Source: Syntrophobacterales bacterium
Lineage (GTDB): Bacteria > Desulfobacterota > Desulfobaccia > Desulfobaccales > 0-14-0-80-60-11
DNA: 52,817 nt
NCBI GenBank assembly: GCA_020060385.1
Contig: JAGVAH010000032.1
Coordinates: forward strand, 1 to 52,817
Reading direction: 5' to 3'
Shown: in pieces, positions 9,366 to 17,002 of the stretch
How positions within the stretch are numbered: the stretch's first letter is position 1
Layout: every line of letters begins with the position of its first letter
Position numbers and translations under genes: made by a program
Notes under the pieces: model-generated
What the model was told of the DNA's origin: nothing
The model's input: only the letters and a program-made list of their open reading frames with translations
Database searches by the model: none

Positions 9366-9999
9366 CGCGTTCTTCTCCGTAAACCACCCGGGTGAAGTTG
9401 GTCAGGAGGAGCAGCCCCTCCCGCTGGCTCTTCTCCGGATGAAATTGCACTCCAAAGATGTGGCCTCGACGCACGCTGGCGGTCACCTTTTCCCCATGGT
9501 AACAGGCGGAGGTGAGAAGGCTGCTTTCTGTTTCCTCCATCACCAGGTGATAACTATGGACGAAATAAAAGATGGGCTCCGGGCTGAGCCCTGCAAACAG
9601 GGGGCAGGGATTATCTACCTCCACGTTATTCCAGCCGATGTGGGGGACCCGGAAGCGCTTATCAGCGGGCGCGAGGCGCCGCACTGCTCCCTCAATCCAG
9701 CCCAGGCCCGGATGTACGCCGTGTTCGTGGCTCTCCCGGGCCAGGAACTGCAGACCCAGGCATATGCCCAGATAGGGCTTTCCCTGGCCGATGACCTGAT
9801 CGGTGAGGGCCTCCACGAAATTGAGGCGCCGGAGCATGGCCATGGAGTCTCCGAACGCGCCCACTCCCGGCAAGACAATGCCTGCTGCCTTATCCAGATC
9901 CCGATAGTTGTCAGTGATCAACGCCTGCTGGCCGATGGCCCGGAAGGCATTGGCCACCGAGCTCAAGTTTCCGGCACCGTAGTCGATAATGGCAATCAT
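9295..9999 (-). CDS. HisH-like glutamine amidotransferase subunit
   Basis: A class I glutamine amidotransferase of 234 residues that releases ammonia from glutamine. The nucleophile is C80 in GICLGLQ, and the His/Glu pair is H187 and E189 in VQFHPEKS. HisH proteins are usually near 200-210 residues; here about 25 extra residues run on after the conserved domain and overlap the next gene by 71 bases in another frame. Its start overlaps the stop of pseI as ATGA, indicating translational coupling. Paired with a HisF-like barrel lacking D11 and an amidotransferase, it most likely feeds sugar amidine formation, not histidine synthesis. Confidence 0.88.
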   Translation of the reverse strand: MIAIIDYGAGNLSSVANAFRAIGQQALITDNYRDLDKAAGIVLPGVGAFGDSMAMLRRLNFVEALTDQVIGQGKPYLGICLGLQFLARESHEHGVHPGLGWIEGAVRRLAPADKRFRVPHIGWNNVEVDNPCPLFAGLSPEPIFYFVHSYHLVMEETESSLLTSACYHGEKVTASVRRGHIFGVQFHPEKSQREGLLLLTNFTRVVYGEERDAQKTSHTGAHTARRLGGAEHPV

Positions 10000-11060
10000 G
10001 GCCTCTCCTCCGCCACCAGGTCCCAGGAGAGGGGAGTGCCCGGGGCCAGGGCCGCAGCGGCCCGCTGTCCCAGAATTTTCTCCAGATACCTGGGGCTTAA
10101 TCCATGACCAGGCCGGATGCAGCGCACGTTCTCCGGGGTAAACCTCTCCCCGGCCTGCACTTCCCGCACCACGAAGAGAGAGCGCCGGAAGACCCGGCTC
10201 CGGGCCTCCTGTTCGCTTACCCCGTAGTGAATTTCGCCCAAGGCCTGCTCCGCGGTGCGGATGGCCTGCACCATTTCCCGGAACTCGCGGGGTTCCAGGG
10301 AGAAGGCGCTATCCGGGCCGGGCTGGCTGCGGGACAGGGTGAAATGCTTTTCCACCAGACAGGCCCCCAGGGCCACCGCGGCCACCGGCACCGCGATCCC
10401 CAAGGTATGGTCCGACAACCCCACCGGCAGGGAAAAGGTCCGGGCCAAGTGGGGGATAGTGCGCAGGTGCATCTCCCGGGGCGGCGCGGGATAGGCGCTG
10501 GTGCATTTTAGGAGTGCGATCTGGTTTGCCCCTGCGGCCCTGGCGGTGTCCACCGCTTCGGTAATCTCCTCCAGGGTGGCCATGCCGGTGGACATGATCA
10601 GAGGCTTGCCGGTTTGGGCCACCCGCCGGACCAAGGGCAGATCCACCACCTCGAAGGAGGCGATCTTGTGGGCCGGAACCCCGATCTCTTCCAGGAAATC
10701 CACGGCACTGGCATCGAAAGGAGTGGAGAAGAGGTCCAGCATCAGTTCATCAGCAAGGGCTTTGAGCTGGGGGTGCCACTCCCAGGGGGTGCAGGCCTCT
10801 CCATAAAGATCATAGAGATTCCGGCCTTCCCAGAGGGTGCCAGGGCCGATCTGAAAAGGCGCAGCGCTGCAGTCGATGGTGAGGGTGTCAGGGGTGTAGG
10901 TCTGGAGCTTCACCGCGTCAGCGCCGGCCTCCTTGGCCGCGTGGAGTATTTCCACCGCCCGGGCGAAGTCCTGGTGATGGTTGGCGGACATCTCCGCCAC
11001 TACGTAAGTGGGCTCACCCGGACCGATCCTTCTACCGTTGATTTCCAAATGCATTCTCAT
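9996..11060 (-). CDS. pseI: Pseudaminic acid synthase (NeuB family, SAF C-terminus)
   Basis: A 354-residue synthase that condenses phosphoenolpyruvate with the 6-deoxy-altrose derivative to give pseudaminic acid. The barrel keeps the family pattern: AEMSANHHQD near the start, KLQTYTPD, STPFD, KIASFE, and both Mn-binding histidines, H218 in SDHT and H239 in EKHF, exactly 21 residues apart as in Neisseria NeuB (His215/His236). A C-terminal SAF (antifreeze-like) domain covers about residues 290-350. The start overlaps the end of the pseG fusion by 29 bases and the stop overlaps hisH as ATGA. M3 is an alternative start. Legionaminic or other NeuB specificity is less likely given PseB and PseC upstream. 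Confidence 0.92.
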   Translation of the reverse strand: MRMHLEINGRRIGPGEPTYVVAEMSANHHQDFARAVEILHAAKEAGADAVKLQTYTPDTLTIDCSAAPFQIGPGTLWEGRNLYDLYGEACTPWEWHPQLKALADELMLDLFSTPFDASAVDFLEEIGVPAHKIASFEVVDLPLVRRVAQTGKPLIMSTGMATLEEITEAVDTARAAGANQIALLKCTSAYPAPPREMHLRTIPHLARTFSLPVGLSDHTLGIAVPVAAVALGACLVEKHFTLSRSQPGPDSAFSLEPREFREMVQAIRTAEQALGEIHYGVSEQEARSRVFRRSLFVVREVQAGERFTPENVRCIRPGHGLSPRYLEKILGQRAAAALAPGTPLSWDLVAEERP

Positions 11061-12675
11061 AAGTTAGCTCTGCTTTCCCGGGGTGGGAGCGATAGAGCCC
11101 GGTGAGCGCAGCCACCGGAGTGTCCCAGCCCTTTTCCTGGATCAGAGGGGCAAACTGCTCGCTGTCCCGCAGGTAATGCAAGGTGCCGTCCCCTGATTGG
11201 GGCCGGGGGGGGATGAACCCGCTTTTCAGCTGTTCCCAGTGGTCTTTGAACAATTGCTGCATTTCCTGATGCAATTTTAGATAAGATGACTTCAAGGTTT
11301 CCCGGTCCGCCTCCAAGACCACTTCCTTTTGCAGAAGAATATCCCCGGTGTCGATGCCTTCATCTATATAGTGGATGGTGACCCCCTTGGGGGTACCCTC
11401 CAGAAAGCTCCAGACATTGGGATGAGCCCCCCTGTTCCAAGGGAGCAGGGAGCTGTGGAGATTGATGGCCCCTCTGGGGGGGATGGCGAATATGTCCTTT
11501 TTTAGAATATACCGGTAGTTGTAACTGACGATGACGTCCGGGTTATACCGCCGGACAAAATGCGGGTCCACTTTCTCTTCGACGTATTCGACCTCCTCCC
11601 CTTGTTCCCGGAGCCAGACTGCCAGATCCAGGGAGAGGTTACCCCCCAAGAAGAGCACCCTCAATTTAATGCCCGTCATCGCCTGGGACACCCTGGCTGC
11701 GCCCCGGCCATCGATGAGGTCCCTGCCGGTCAATGAGAGTCTCTGCCGCAGGGATTGATCAGCCGCCAGGGCAGCCACCGCGTACCCCAATTCCTCAATG
11801 GTGGCGCGTCCCAAATCCAGGAACGCGGGATATCCGGCCCGGGCTAAGGCCAGCACCGCATTTTTCTGGTTGTCGGCCACTACGCCGAAGATCGCGGGCA
11901 CCCCCATAAAGGCCAGTTCCCAGATGGTGCTGCCTCCGGCAGAGACCGCCAGGTCGGCCCAGGCCATGAGGGGAGCCATGTTCTCCACATCCTGGAGGAT
12001 TTCCAGCCGGTGCCGGGACTGTTGGGCAGCTGCCCTGATCATCTCCAGGTGGGGATTGCTGGGTCCCAAAACCACCTTCACTGTTAGAGGAGCCTCCACC
12101 AAGTTAAGGGCCTCCATCACCTGGAAGGTGTGGTTCGCCTGGTCCGCCCCTCCCAGGGTCACCAGCAAGTTGCGGGCAATTTCCGGGATCTCTTTGTCCG
12201 CCGGCGCGGCCCGGAGGAATTCTTCCCGCAGCAAGACGTAGTCGGTTCCCAGTAGCAACTGCGCACCCGGTGCGGTCTGGTATGAGAAGGCCTGGGCTCC
12301 GTAATTCTGATTGAGAATCAAGTCTGCGCAATAGCGGGGCAGATGCTGATAATCATCCAGCACCAGGAGGCGGTGCCCCCGGTCCTTTAGAGCCTGCTGC
12401 ATTTCCCCATGGAAGTGGTAACCGTCCAGGACCACCCAGTGGACCGGGGCTGCCGCCAGGGCGCCCAGTAACTCTTCGATATCGGTGGGGGACTCCAACC
12501 CCCGGGCCCTAAATCCTTCCCGGTGCAGGCGGTCCAGGAAGCGCCCCTGGGGATCGTGAGTCAGAAACCGCACCTCTCCTCCCCGGCGCCGCCATTCTTG
12601 GGCCAAGGCCAGGCAGCGCATGAAGTGACCGGCGCCCATGGCAGGCCCGGCATCGACCCGGATGGCCAGACTCAT
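11032..12675 (-). CDS. pseG: PseG UDP-sugar hydrolase fused to a formyltransferase domain
   Basis: A 547-residue two-domain protein. Residues 1 to about 330 are PseG, the hydrolase that releases UDP from the 2,4-diamino-altrose nucleotide sugar; the catalytic-type histidine is H17 in GAGH, followed by a GT-B fold with GGADQANH and SAGGSTIWEL. Residues about 335-547 form a 10-formyl-THF-dependent N-formyltransferase domain: AINLHSSLLPWNRG and GIDTGD supply the Asn-His-Asp triad, as in Fmt. No separate PseH N-acetyltransferase is seen in the operon, so this domain may formylate the 4-amino group instead, before PseG removes UDP; the final sugar would carry 7-N-formyl. That is inference. The start overlaps the pseF stop as ATGA with GGGAG upstream. 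Confidence 0.9.
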   Translation of the reverse strand: MSLAIRVDAGPAMGAGHFMRCLALAQEWRRRGGEVRFLTHDPQGRFLDRLHREGFRARGLESPTDIEELLGALAAAPVHWVVLDGYHFHGEMQQALKDRGHRLLVLDDYQHLPRYCADLILNQNYGAQAFSYQTAPGAQLLLGTDYVLLREEFLRAAPADKEIPEIARNLLVTLGGADQANHTFQVMEALNLVEAPLTVKVVLGPSNPHLEMIRAAAQQSRHRLEILQDVENMAPLMAWADLAVSAGGSTIWELAFMGVPAIFGVVADNQKNAVLALARAGYPAFLDLGRATIEELGYAVAALAADQSLRQRLSLTGRDLIDGRGAARVSQAMTGIKLRVLFLGGNLSLDLAVWLREQGEEVEYVEEKVDPHFVRRYNPDVIVSYNYRYILKKDIFAIPPRGAINLHSSLLPWNRGAHPNVWSFLEGTPKGVTIHYIDEGIDTGDILLQKEVVLEADRETLKSSYLKLHQEMQQLFKDHWEQLKSGFIPPRPQSGDGTLHYLRDSEQFAPLIQEKGWDTPVAALTGLYRSHPGKAELTYENAFGNQR

Positions 12676-13382
12676 ATGGGAGCTCCCGTTCCCCTGCGGC
12701 GCAGGAGAAATTCGGCCCAGGCCAGGTCCTGGGCATTATCAATGTCCACGGATCGTTCGGGAGGGATAAAATACGGGGCCACCCGGGAGCCGTAGAATTC
12801 CCCCTCCTGAAGAAAGGCCGCGGTCCTGGCGAAGATAATGGAGCCGTCGTGGCGATAGAGGGGGTCAAGCAACTGGGTCTGTTTCATATACTGCAGGCCG
12901 AAATAAGGTTCCACAAAGCCATCAGGAGTCCAAACCGCCCGCTGGGGTGGATGGGAATAGGGCACCAGGCTCATGACATAATTGGCGCCGGAGTCCCGGA
13001 AAATCCGGTAGGCCTCCACCAGGTCCCCGGGGGTCCGGAGGGGGTTAGTGGTCAGCAGCACCCCGAATTCCGGAAAATCCGAGCCTTGAGCGCGAAAATG
13101 CTCCAGCACCTGGACGCATACCTGTTTTACCTGGACCGTATCGCCGGCCAATTCCTTAGGCCGGGGTAAGGCGACCTGGGCCCCGTACCGGCGGGCCGCG
13201 TCCAGGATCTCTTCGTCCTCGGAAGAGACGCAGACGAGCCCGAAGACGCCGCTCTCCAGGGCCGCTTCCAGGGCGTAGGCCAGCAAGGGCTTGCCCAGCA
13301 GGGAGGCCAGGTTCTTCCGAGGCAGGCGCTTGGATCCCCCCCGGGCCGGGATTATGCAGAGAGGCTGCTTAATCTCTGTCAT
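12672..13382 (-). CDS. pseF: CMP-pseudaminic acid cytidylyltransferase
   Basis: A 236-residue activating enzyme that transfers CMP from CTP to the nonulosonate. The N-terminal PARGGSKRLPRKN motif (CTP binding) and the segments VCVSSEDEEILD and RHDGSIIFA are characteristic of PseF/NeuA. I chose the ATG at 13382 because GGGAG lies eight bases upstream and the protein then begins directly at the catalytic domain; the frame runs further upstream without resemblance to the family. It sits 17 bases after the NeuB-paralogue stop and overlaps pseG as ATGA. Confidence 0.92.
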   Translation of the reverse strand: MTEIKQPLCIIPARGGSKRLPRKNLASLLGKPLLAYALEAALESGVFGLVCVSSEDEEILDAARRYGAQVALPRPKELAGDTVQVKQVCVQVLEHFRAQGSDFPEFGVLLTTNPLRTPGDLVEAYRIFRDSGANYVMSLVPYSHPPQRAVWTPDGFVEPYFGLQYMKQTQLLDPLYRHDGSIIFARTAAFLQEGEFYGSRVAPYFIPPERSVDIDNAQDLAWAEFLLRRRGTGAPI

Positions 13383-13399
13383 TTGCGGCTCCCAAGGCG

Positions 13400-14443
13400 T
13401 TATACGTCCTCCCAGGAGATAGCTTCGTTGTACTTCAGGTCCCGCTTCACTTCCCGGCCTACGAAGAGGTCCAGATATTCCGGCGAGACGCCTTTCTCCG
13501 GCCGCTTTCCCTCCAGCATTTCCGGGGTGAGGAGGGCGCCCTTGGGAATATCCCGGTTGGCCACCAGGTGGCGGAACCACCTCTGCCGCTCTTTAAGGTC
13601 CGCGGGGCTGGGCCGCAGGTCATATACCCCCAGGGCGGATTGGAGATTCCGCAGCATCTGGACGTAGGCCTGAAATTCCTTGGGCTCCTTGGCGAGAATG
13701 TGGTGGTGGCCCGGCAGGCCACGGCTGATGGTGAGGCGTTTTTCCACCACCACCGCGCCCAGGGCTACGGCCATAATATCCACATCGTCTTTCAGACCTT
13801 CTGCGGAATAGCCCACCAAGGCGTTGAACGCGAAGCGCATATAGGGGATGGCCCGCAGGTTCATTTCCTGGAAATTGGGGGTATGGGTGCAGTGAAGGAA
13901 GCAGAGCTGGTCGTTTCCTTGCTCCCGGGCCAGTTGCACCACCTTGCCCACCTCTAAGGCGTTCACCGGGCCGGTGTCCACCAGCATGGGCTTGCCCAGC
14001 GCCGCAATGCGACGCCACAGAGGCAGATAATTATAGTCCCAGGAGCTGAGCTTGTAGGCTTCCAGGCCGATGGCCTCCGCGTACTCAATGCCGCCGGGAG
14101 AGTTGACCGTGGAGAAGACGATAATGTTTTTGCGGTCCGCGTACTCTTTTATTTCCCGCCATTCATCCAAGGTGAACCTTAACTGGTTCAGCATTTCGAA
14201 CATGTTTTCGGTTTTCTTGCCATGGACCGTGTCATAAGAATAGGTGACGGATTTGTCGCTCATGATTTCTTCAGGGAACCAGAAGATAAACTTGACGGCA
14301 TCCGCCCCCGCCTCATGGGCGGCGTCGATCAATTCCTTGGTGATCCGCAGGTCATAATTACAGGTAACGCCGGTTTCGGCGATGATGAATAAGGGATGAT
14401 CTTCCCCGATGCTTTTAGGGCCTATCTTGATTTCTTTCTTCAT
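13400..14443 (-). CDS. Divergent NeuB-family paralogue lacking the metal histidines
   Basis: A 347-residue protein homologous over its full length to NeuB/PseI synthases, including a C-terminal SAF-like domain (about 285-345). Conserved framework is visible: IAETGVTCNYDL near the start, HCTHTPN, MNLRAIPYM, VALGAVVVEK. The two Mn-binding histidines of the family are replaced by E215 (SAEG instead of SDHT) and R236 (EKRL instead of EKHF), with the 21-residue spacing kept. NHHQ- and STPF-type active-site motifs are also altered (TCNY, STVNS). It is therefore unlikely to be an ordinary PEP-condensing synthase. It lies between pseC and pseF in the operon, next to a normal PseI copy, so it may have a distinct lyase, aldolase or partner role. 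Its function is unknown. Confidence 0.8.
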   Translation of the reverse strand: MKKEIKIGPKSIGEDHPLFIIAETGVTCNYDLRITKELIDAAHEAGADAVKFIFWFPEEIMSDKSVTYSYDTVHGKKTENMFEMLNQLRFTLDEWREIKEYADRKNIIVFSTVNSPGGIEYAEAIGLEAYKLSSWDYNYLPLWRRIAALGKPMLVDTGPVNALEVGKVVQLAREQGNDQLCFLHCTHTPNFQEMNLRAIPYMRFAFNALVGYSAEGLKDDVDIMAVALGAVVVEKRLTISRGLPGHHHILAKEPKEFQAYVQMLRNLQSALGVYDLRPSPADLKERQRWFRHLVANRDIPKGALLTPEMLEGKRPEKGVSPEYLDLFVGREVKRDLKYNEAISWEDV

Positions 14444-14465
14444 TGCCTCTATCCGTCAGCATTAA

Positions 14466-15695
14466 TTAATTCCCCAGGCCGGCTGTTATGGGGAAATCTG
14501 CGTCCAGTCCTCTCATGGTTGCGTCCGGAGAACTCTCATTGAGGCGGAATTCCTCCAGGGTTTCCCTTAGGGCCTCAATAACCTGGAAAACTTCTTCATC
14601 GGACAGGCCCGGGAAGATAGGGAGGCTGAGGAGGCGTTCATAAGCCTCCTCCGCCACAGGGCAGTCTCCGGGACGGGTCTGTAAATGCTGTTGGTAAAAA
14701 GGATGCAGGTGCACGGGCAGATAATGGACATTGACCCCGATCCCCCTGGTCCGCAAGGCCTGAAAGACCTGGTCTCGATCCGCTCTCAGGCGTTTCAATT
14801 CCAGCAGAATGACGTAGAGATGATGGGAGTGGGAGACCTGGGGGGGAGTCTGAATGAGGGAGATCCCGGGAAGATCGGCCAGGTGGGCGTCGTAGCCACG
14901 GGCGATCTCCTGCCGGCGGGCCACCCAGGCGTCCAGCTTGGCCAGCTGGCTTATTCCCAGAGCGCACTGAAAATCGGTCAGGCGGTAGTTATAGCCCAGT
15001 TCCAGCATCGCATAGCGCCAAGTGCCCTGTTGGGCCCGCTGCCGGTGATCGGTGCTCAGGCCGTGGTTGCGGAAGCGGCGCATGGCCGCGGCCCATTCGG
15101 GGTTGTCGGTGACCACCATCCCCCCCTCGCCGGTGGTAATGTGCTTCACCGGGTGGAAGCTGAAAACGGTGAGGTCGGCCAGGGTCCCCACCTTTTTGCC
15201 CTGGTAAGAGGCTCCCAGGGAGTGGCAGGCGTCCGCGATCAAAATCAAGCCACGGGTTCGGGCCAGGGTTTGAAGAGCTTGATAATCGCAAGGACAGCCG
15301 GCATAATCCACGGCGACGATGGCCTTGGTGCGGGGGGTGATCTGGGCCCGGACTTTTTCCGGGTCGAGGAGCAGGGTCTCGGGGTCAATGTCCGCGAAGA
15401 CCGGTTTTCCCCCCTGGAAAACCACGGCATTGGCGGTGGCCACAAAGGTCAAAGGGGGGACGATGACCTCGTCCCCCGGGCCGATGCCCACGGCCGACAT
15501 GGCGCAATGGAGGGCGGCGGTGCCGCTGCTCACCGCCACCCCCTCCCGGGCGCCCACAGACGCGGCCACGGCCGACTCAAAGTCCGCCACCCGGGGGCCG
15601 GTGGTCAGCCAATCGGAGCGCAGGACCGCGGCCACTGCCTCCAGGTCGTCGGCATCAACCCATTGCCGCGCGTAAGGTATGACTTTCCGTTCCAT
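14466..15695 (-). CDS. pseC: UDP-4-keto sugar C4 aminotransferase
   Basis: A 409-residue DegT/DnrJ/EryC1-family PLP aminotransferase that installs the 4-amino group on the PseB product. The PLP lysine is K184 in FSFHPVKHITTGEGG; SSGTAAL (residues 56-62) and ADACHSLGA (154-162) bind the cofactor. It follows pseB directly and overlaps it by 41 bases, the usual PseB-PseC order. A weak AGG lies seven bases before the ATG. The stop is 22 bases from the start of the NeuB paralogue. Confidence 0.92.
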   Translation of the reverse strand: MERKVIPYARQWVDADDLEAVAAVLRSDWLTTGPRVADFESAVAASVGAREGVAVSSGTAALHCAMSAVGIGPGDEVIVPPLTFVATANAVVFQGGKPVFADIDPETLLLDPEKVRAQITPRTKAIVAVDYAGCPCDYQALQTLARTRGLILIADACHSLGASYQGKKVGTLADLTVFSFHPVKHITTGEGGMVVTDNPEWAAAMRRFRNHGLSTDHRQRAQQGTWRYAMLELGYNYRLTDFQCALGISQLAKLDAWVARRQEIARGYDAHLADLPGISLIQTPPQVSHSHHLYVILLELKRLRADRDQVFQALRTRGIGVNVHYLPVHLHPFYQQHLQTRPGDCPVAEEAYERLLSLPIFPGLSDEEVFQVIEALRETLEEFRLNESSPDATMRGLDADFPITAGLGN

Positions 15696-16677
15696 CGAGA
15701 CCTATCATTTGGCGTAATTCTTCCACCGAAAGCCAACACTCGTTGGTGTCGCTCTTATAATTAAAACCCGGGGGCACCGGTTTGCCCCGGTTCAGGTTGC
15801 CATTCTGCCACCAGCCCATGATGGAGCCGGGCTGCACCACAAAGAACTCATTAAATTCCAAAGTCCGGCGGGCTTCATCTTCCGTGAGCAAGACTTCATG
15901 GAGTTTTTCCCCGGGACGGATGCCGATAATTTCATGGCGGCACTCCGGAGCTATGCTCTGGGCCAGATCGGTGAGACGCATGCTGGGCAGCTTGGGAACA
16001 AAGATTTCCCCTCCCTGCATGAGCCTAAGGCAGCGATTGACAAAGGCCACAGCCTGGTCCAGGGTAATCCAGAACCTGGTCATGGTGGGGTCGGTGATGG
16101 GTAGCGCCCCGGTGGCCCGGCGTTCCAGAAAGAGAGGGATGACGCTGCCCCGGCTGCCCATGACATTCCCGTAGCGCACCACGGCGAAGCGTGTCATTCT
16201 GGGGCCGGCGTAAACTCCGGCGGCGATAAACAGCTTGTCAGCGCACAACTTGGTGGCGCCGTAAAGGTTGATGGGGTTCACCGCTTTATCGGTGCTGAGG
16301 GCCATGACCTGCTTCACCCCCCGGTCGATGGCCGCGTCGATGATATTGGCCGCGCCCATGACGTTGGTCATGATCACTTCCAAGGGGTTATACTCCGCGG
16401 TGGGCACCTGTTTCAGGGCCGCGGCATGGATGACGACGTCCACGCCGTGGAAGGCCCGGAGCAACCGCTGTTTATCCCGGACATCGCCGATAAAGTAGCG
16501 AACGGGAGAGCCCTCGCCATCAGGAAATTGGCTCCGCATCTCCAGTTGTTTGACTTCATCCCGGCTAAAGATAATGAGCCGGCGGGGAGGTTGGTTCTCC
16601 AGCATAAATTTTACAAAGGCTTTGCCGAAAGAACCGGTGCCCCCGGTAATCAGGACGCTCTGATCTTGCCAATCCAT
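15655..16677 (-). CDS. pseB: UDP-GlcNAc 4,6-dehydratase (inverting), first step of Pse synthesis
   Basis: A 340-residue extended SDR enzyme. The NAD(P) site GGTGSFG is at residues 12-18; the catalytic set T129-D130-K131 (LSTDKAVNP) and Y139/K143 (LYGATK) is intact. PseB converts UDP-GlcNAc to the 4-keto-6-deoxy-L-arabino sugar. It is the promoter-proximal gene of the 16-kb leftward operon. AGGAG eight bases upstream supports the ATG. Family members of this length and motif set can be called with confidence from PseC adjacency. Confidence 0.93.
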   Translation of the reverse strand: MDWQDQSVLITGGTGSFGKAFVKFMLENQPPRRLIIFSRDEVKQLEMRSQFPDGEGSPVRYFIGDVRDKQRLLRAFHGVDVVIHAAALKQVPTAEYNPLEVIMTNVMGAANIIDAAIDRGVKQVMALSTDKAVNPINLYGATKLCADKLFIAAGVYAGPRMTRFAVVRYGNVMGSRGSVIPLFLERRATGALPITDPTMTRFWITLDQAVAFVNRCLRLMQGGEIFVPKLPSMRLTDLAQSIAPECRHEIIGIRPGEKLHEVLLTEDEARRTLEFNEFFVVQPGSIMGWWQNGNLNRGKPVPPGFNYKSDTNECWLSVEELRQMIGLDGTESHTLRAAMG

Positions 16678-17002
16678 ACGGGCTGCTCCTATGCTTTTCT
16701 CTCTGGGTGAAATCTGTTATTAATTTTTATTCTGTGGCCAGACCTCTCAGACAAGAGGGAATAGCCGAGCAAGTGTAGTAGTTCCCTCGCCAGGGCCAGG
16801 GGATGAGCCTGGCCCTGGGTTCAATCCGCTCCATATCTAAGCAAGAGCGAGGCCAAATGGATATTAATAATTATTTTATATAGTTAACTTTTCGTGGGGT
16901 GTGCGGGAAGTTTTCGGACAATACGATTCTGCCGGAAAATATTTAAGTCCCCTGCCGATACAGGAAAAATTTGCCTATTTAGAAGAAGACCTTTCAAGGA
17001 GG
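16678..17002. promoter_or_regulatory. Divergent intergenic region with a strong hairpin (16790-16818)
   Basis: This 325-base gap separates the leftward pse operon from the rightward ArnT gene and must hold both promoters. It contains an 11-bp perfect hairpin, CCAGGGCCAGG / CCTGGCCCTGG, with a 7-base loop and no T run on either side. AT-rich DNA lies at 16715-16730 and 16855-16892. I could not settle on a specific -35/-10 pair. Confidence 0.45.

Noticed and set aside
9295-9999. HisH/HisF as histidine biosynthesis genes
   Set aside because: No other his gene is present, HisF lacks the D11 equivalent, and the genes are coupled to pseI and a sugar amidotransferase.
14979-14988. GGCGGTAG sequence resembling an ops element (RfaH recruitment)
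   Set aside because: It lies on the non-transcribed orientation inside pseC coding sequence, not in the operon leader.
16740-16850. GGGTTCAATCC resembling a tRNA T-arm
   Set aside because: No acceptor stem, D-arm or anticodon stem can be folded around it.
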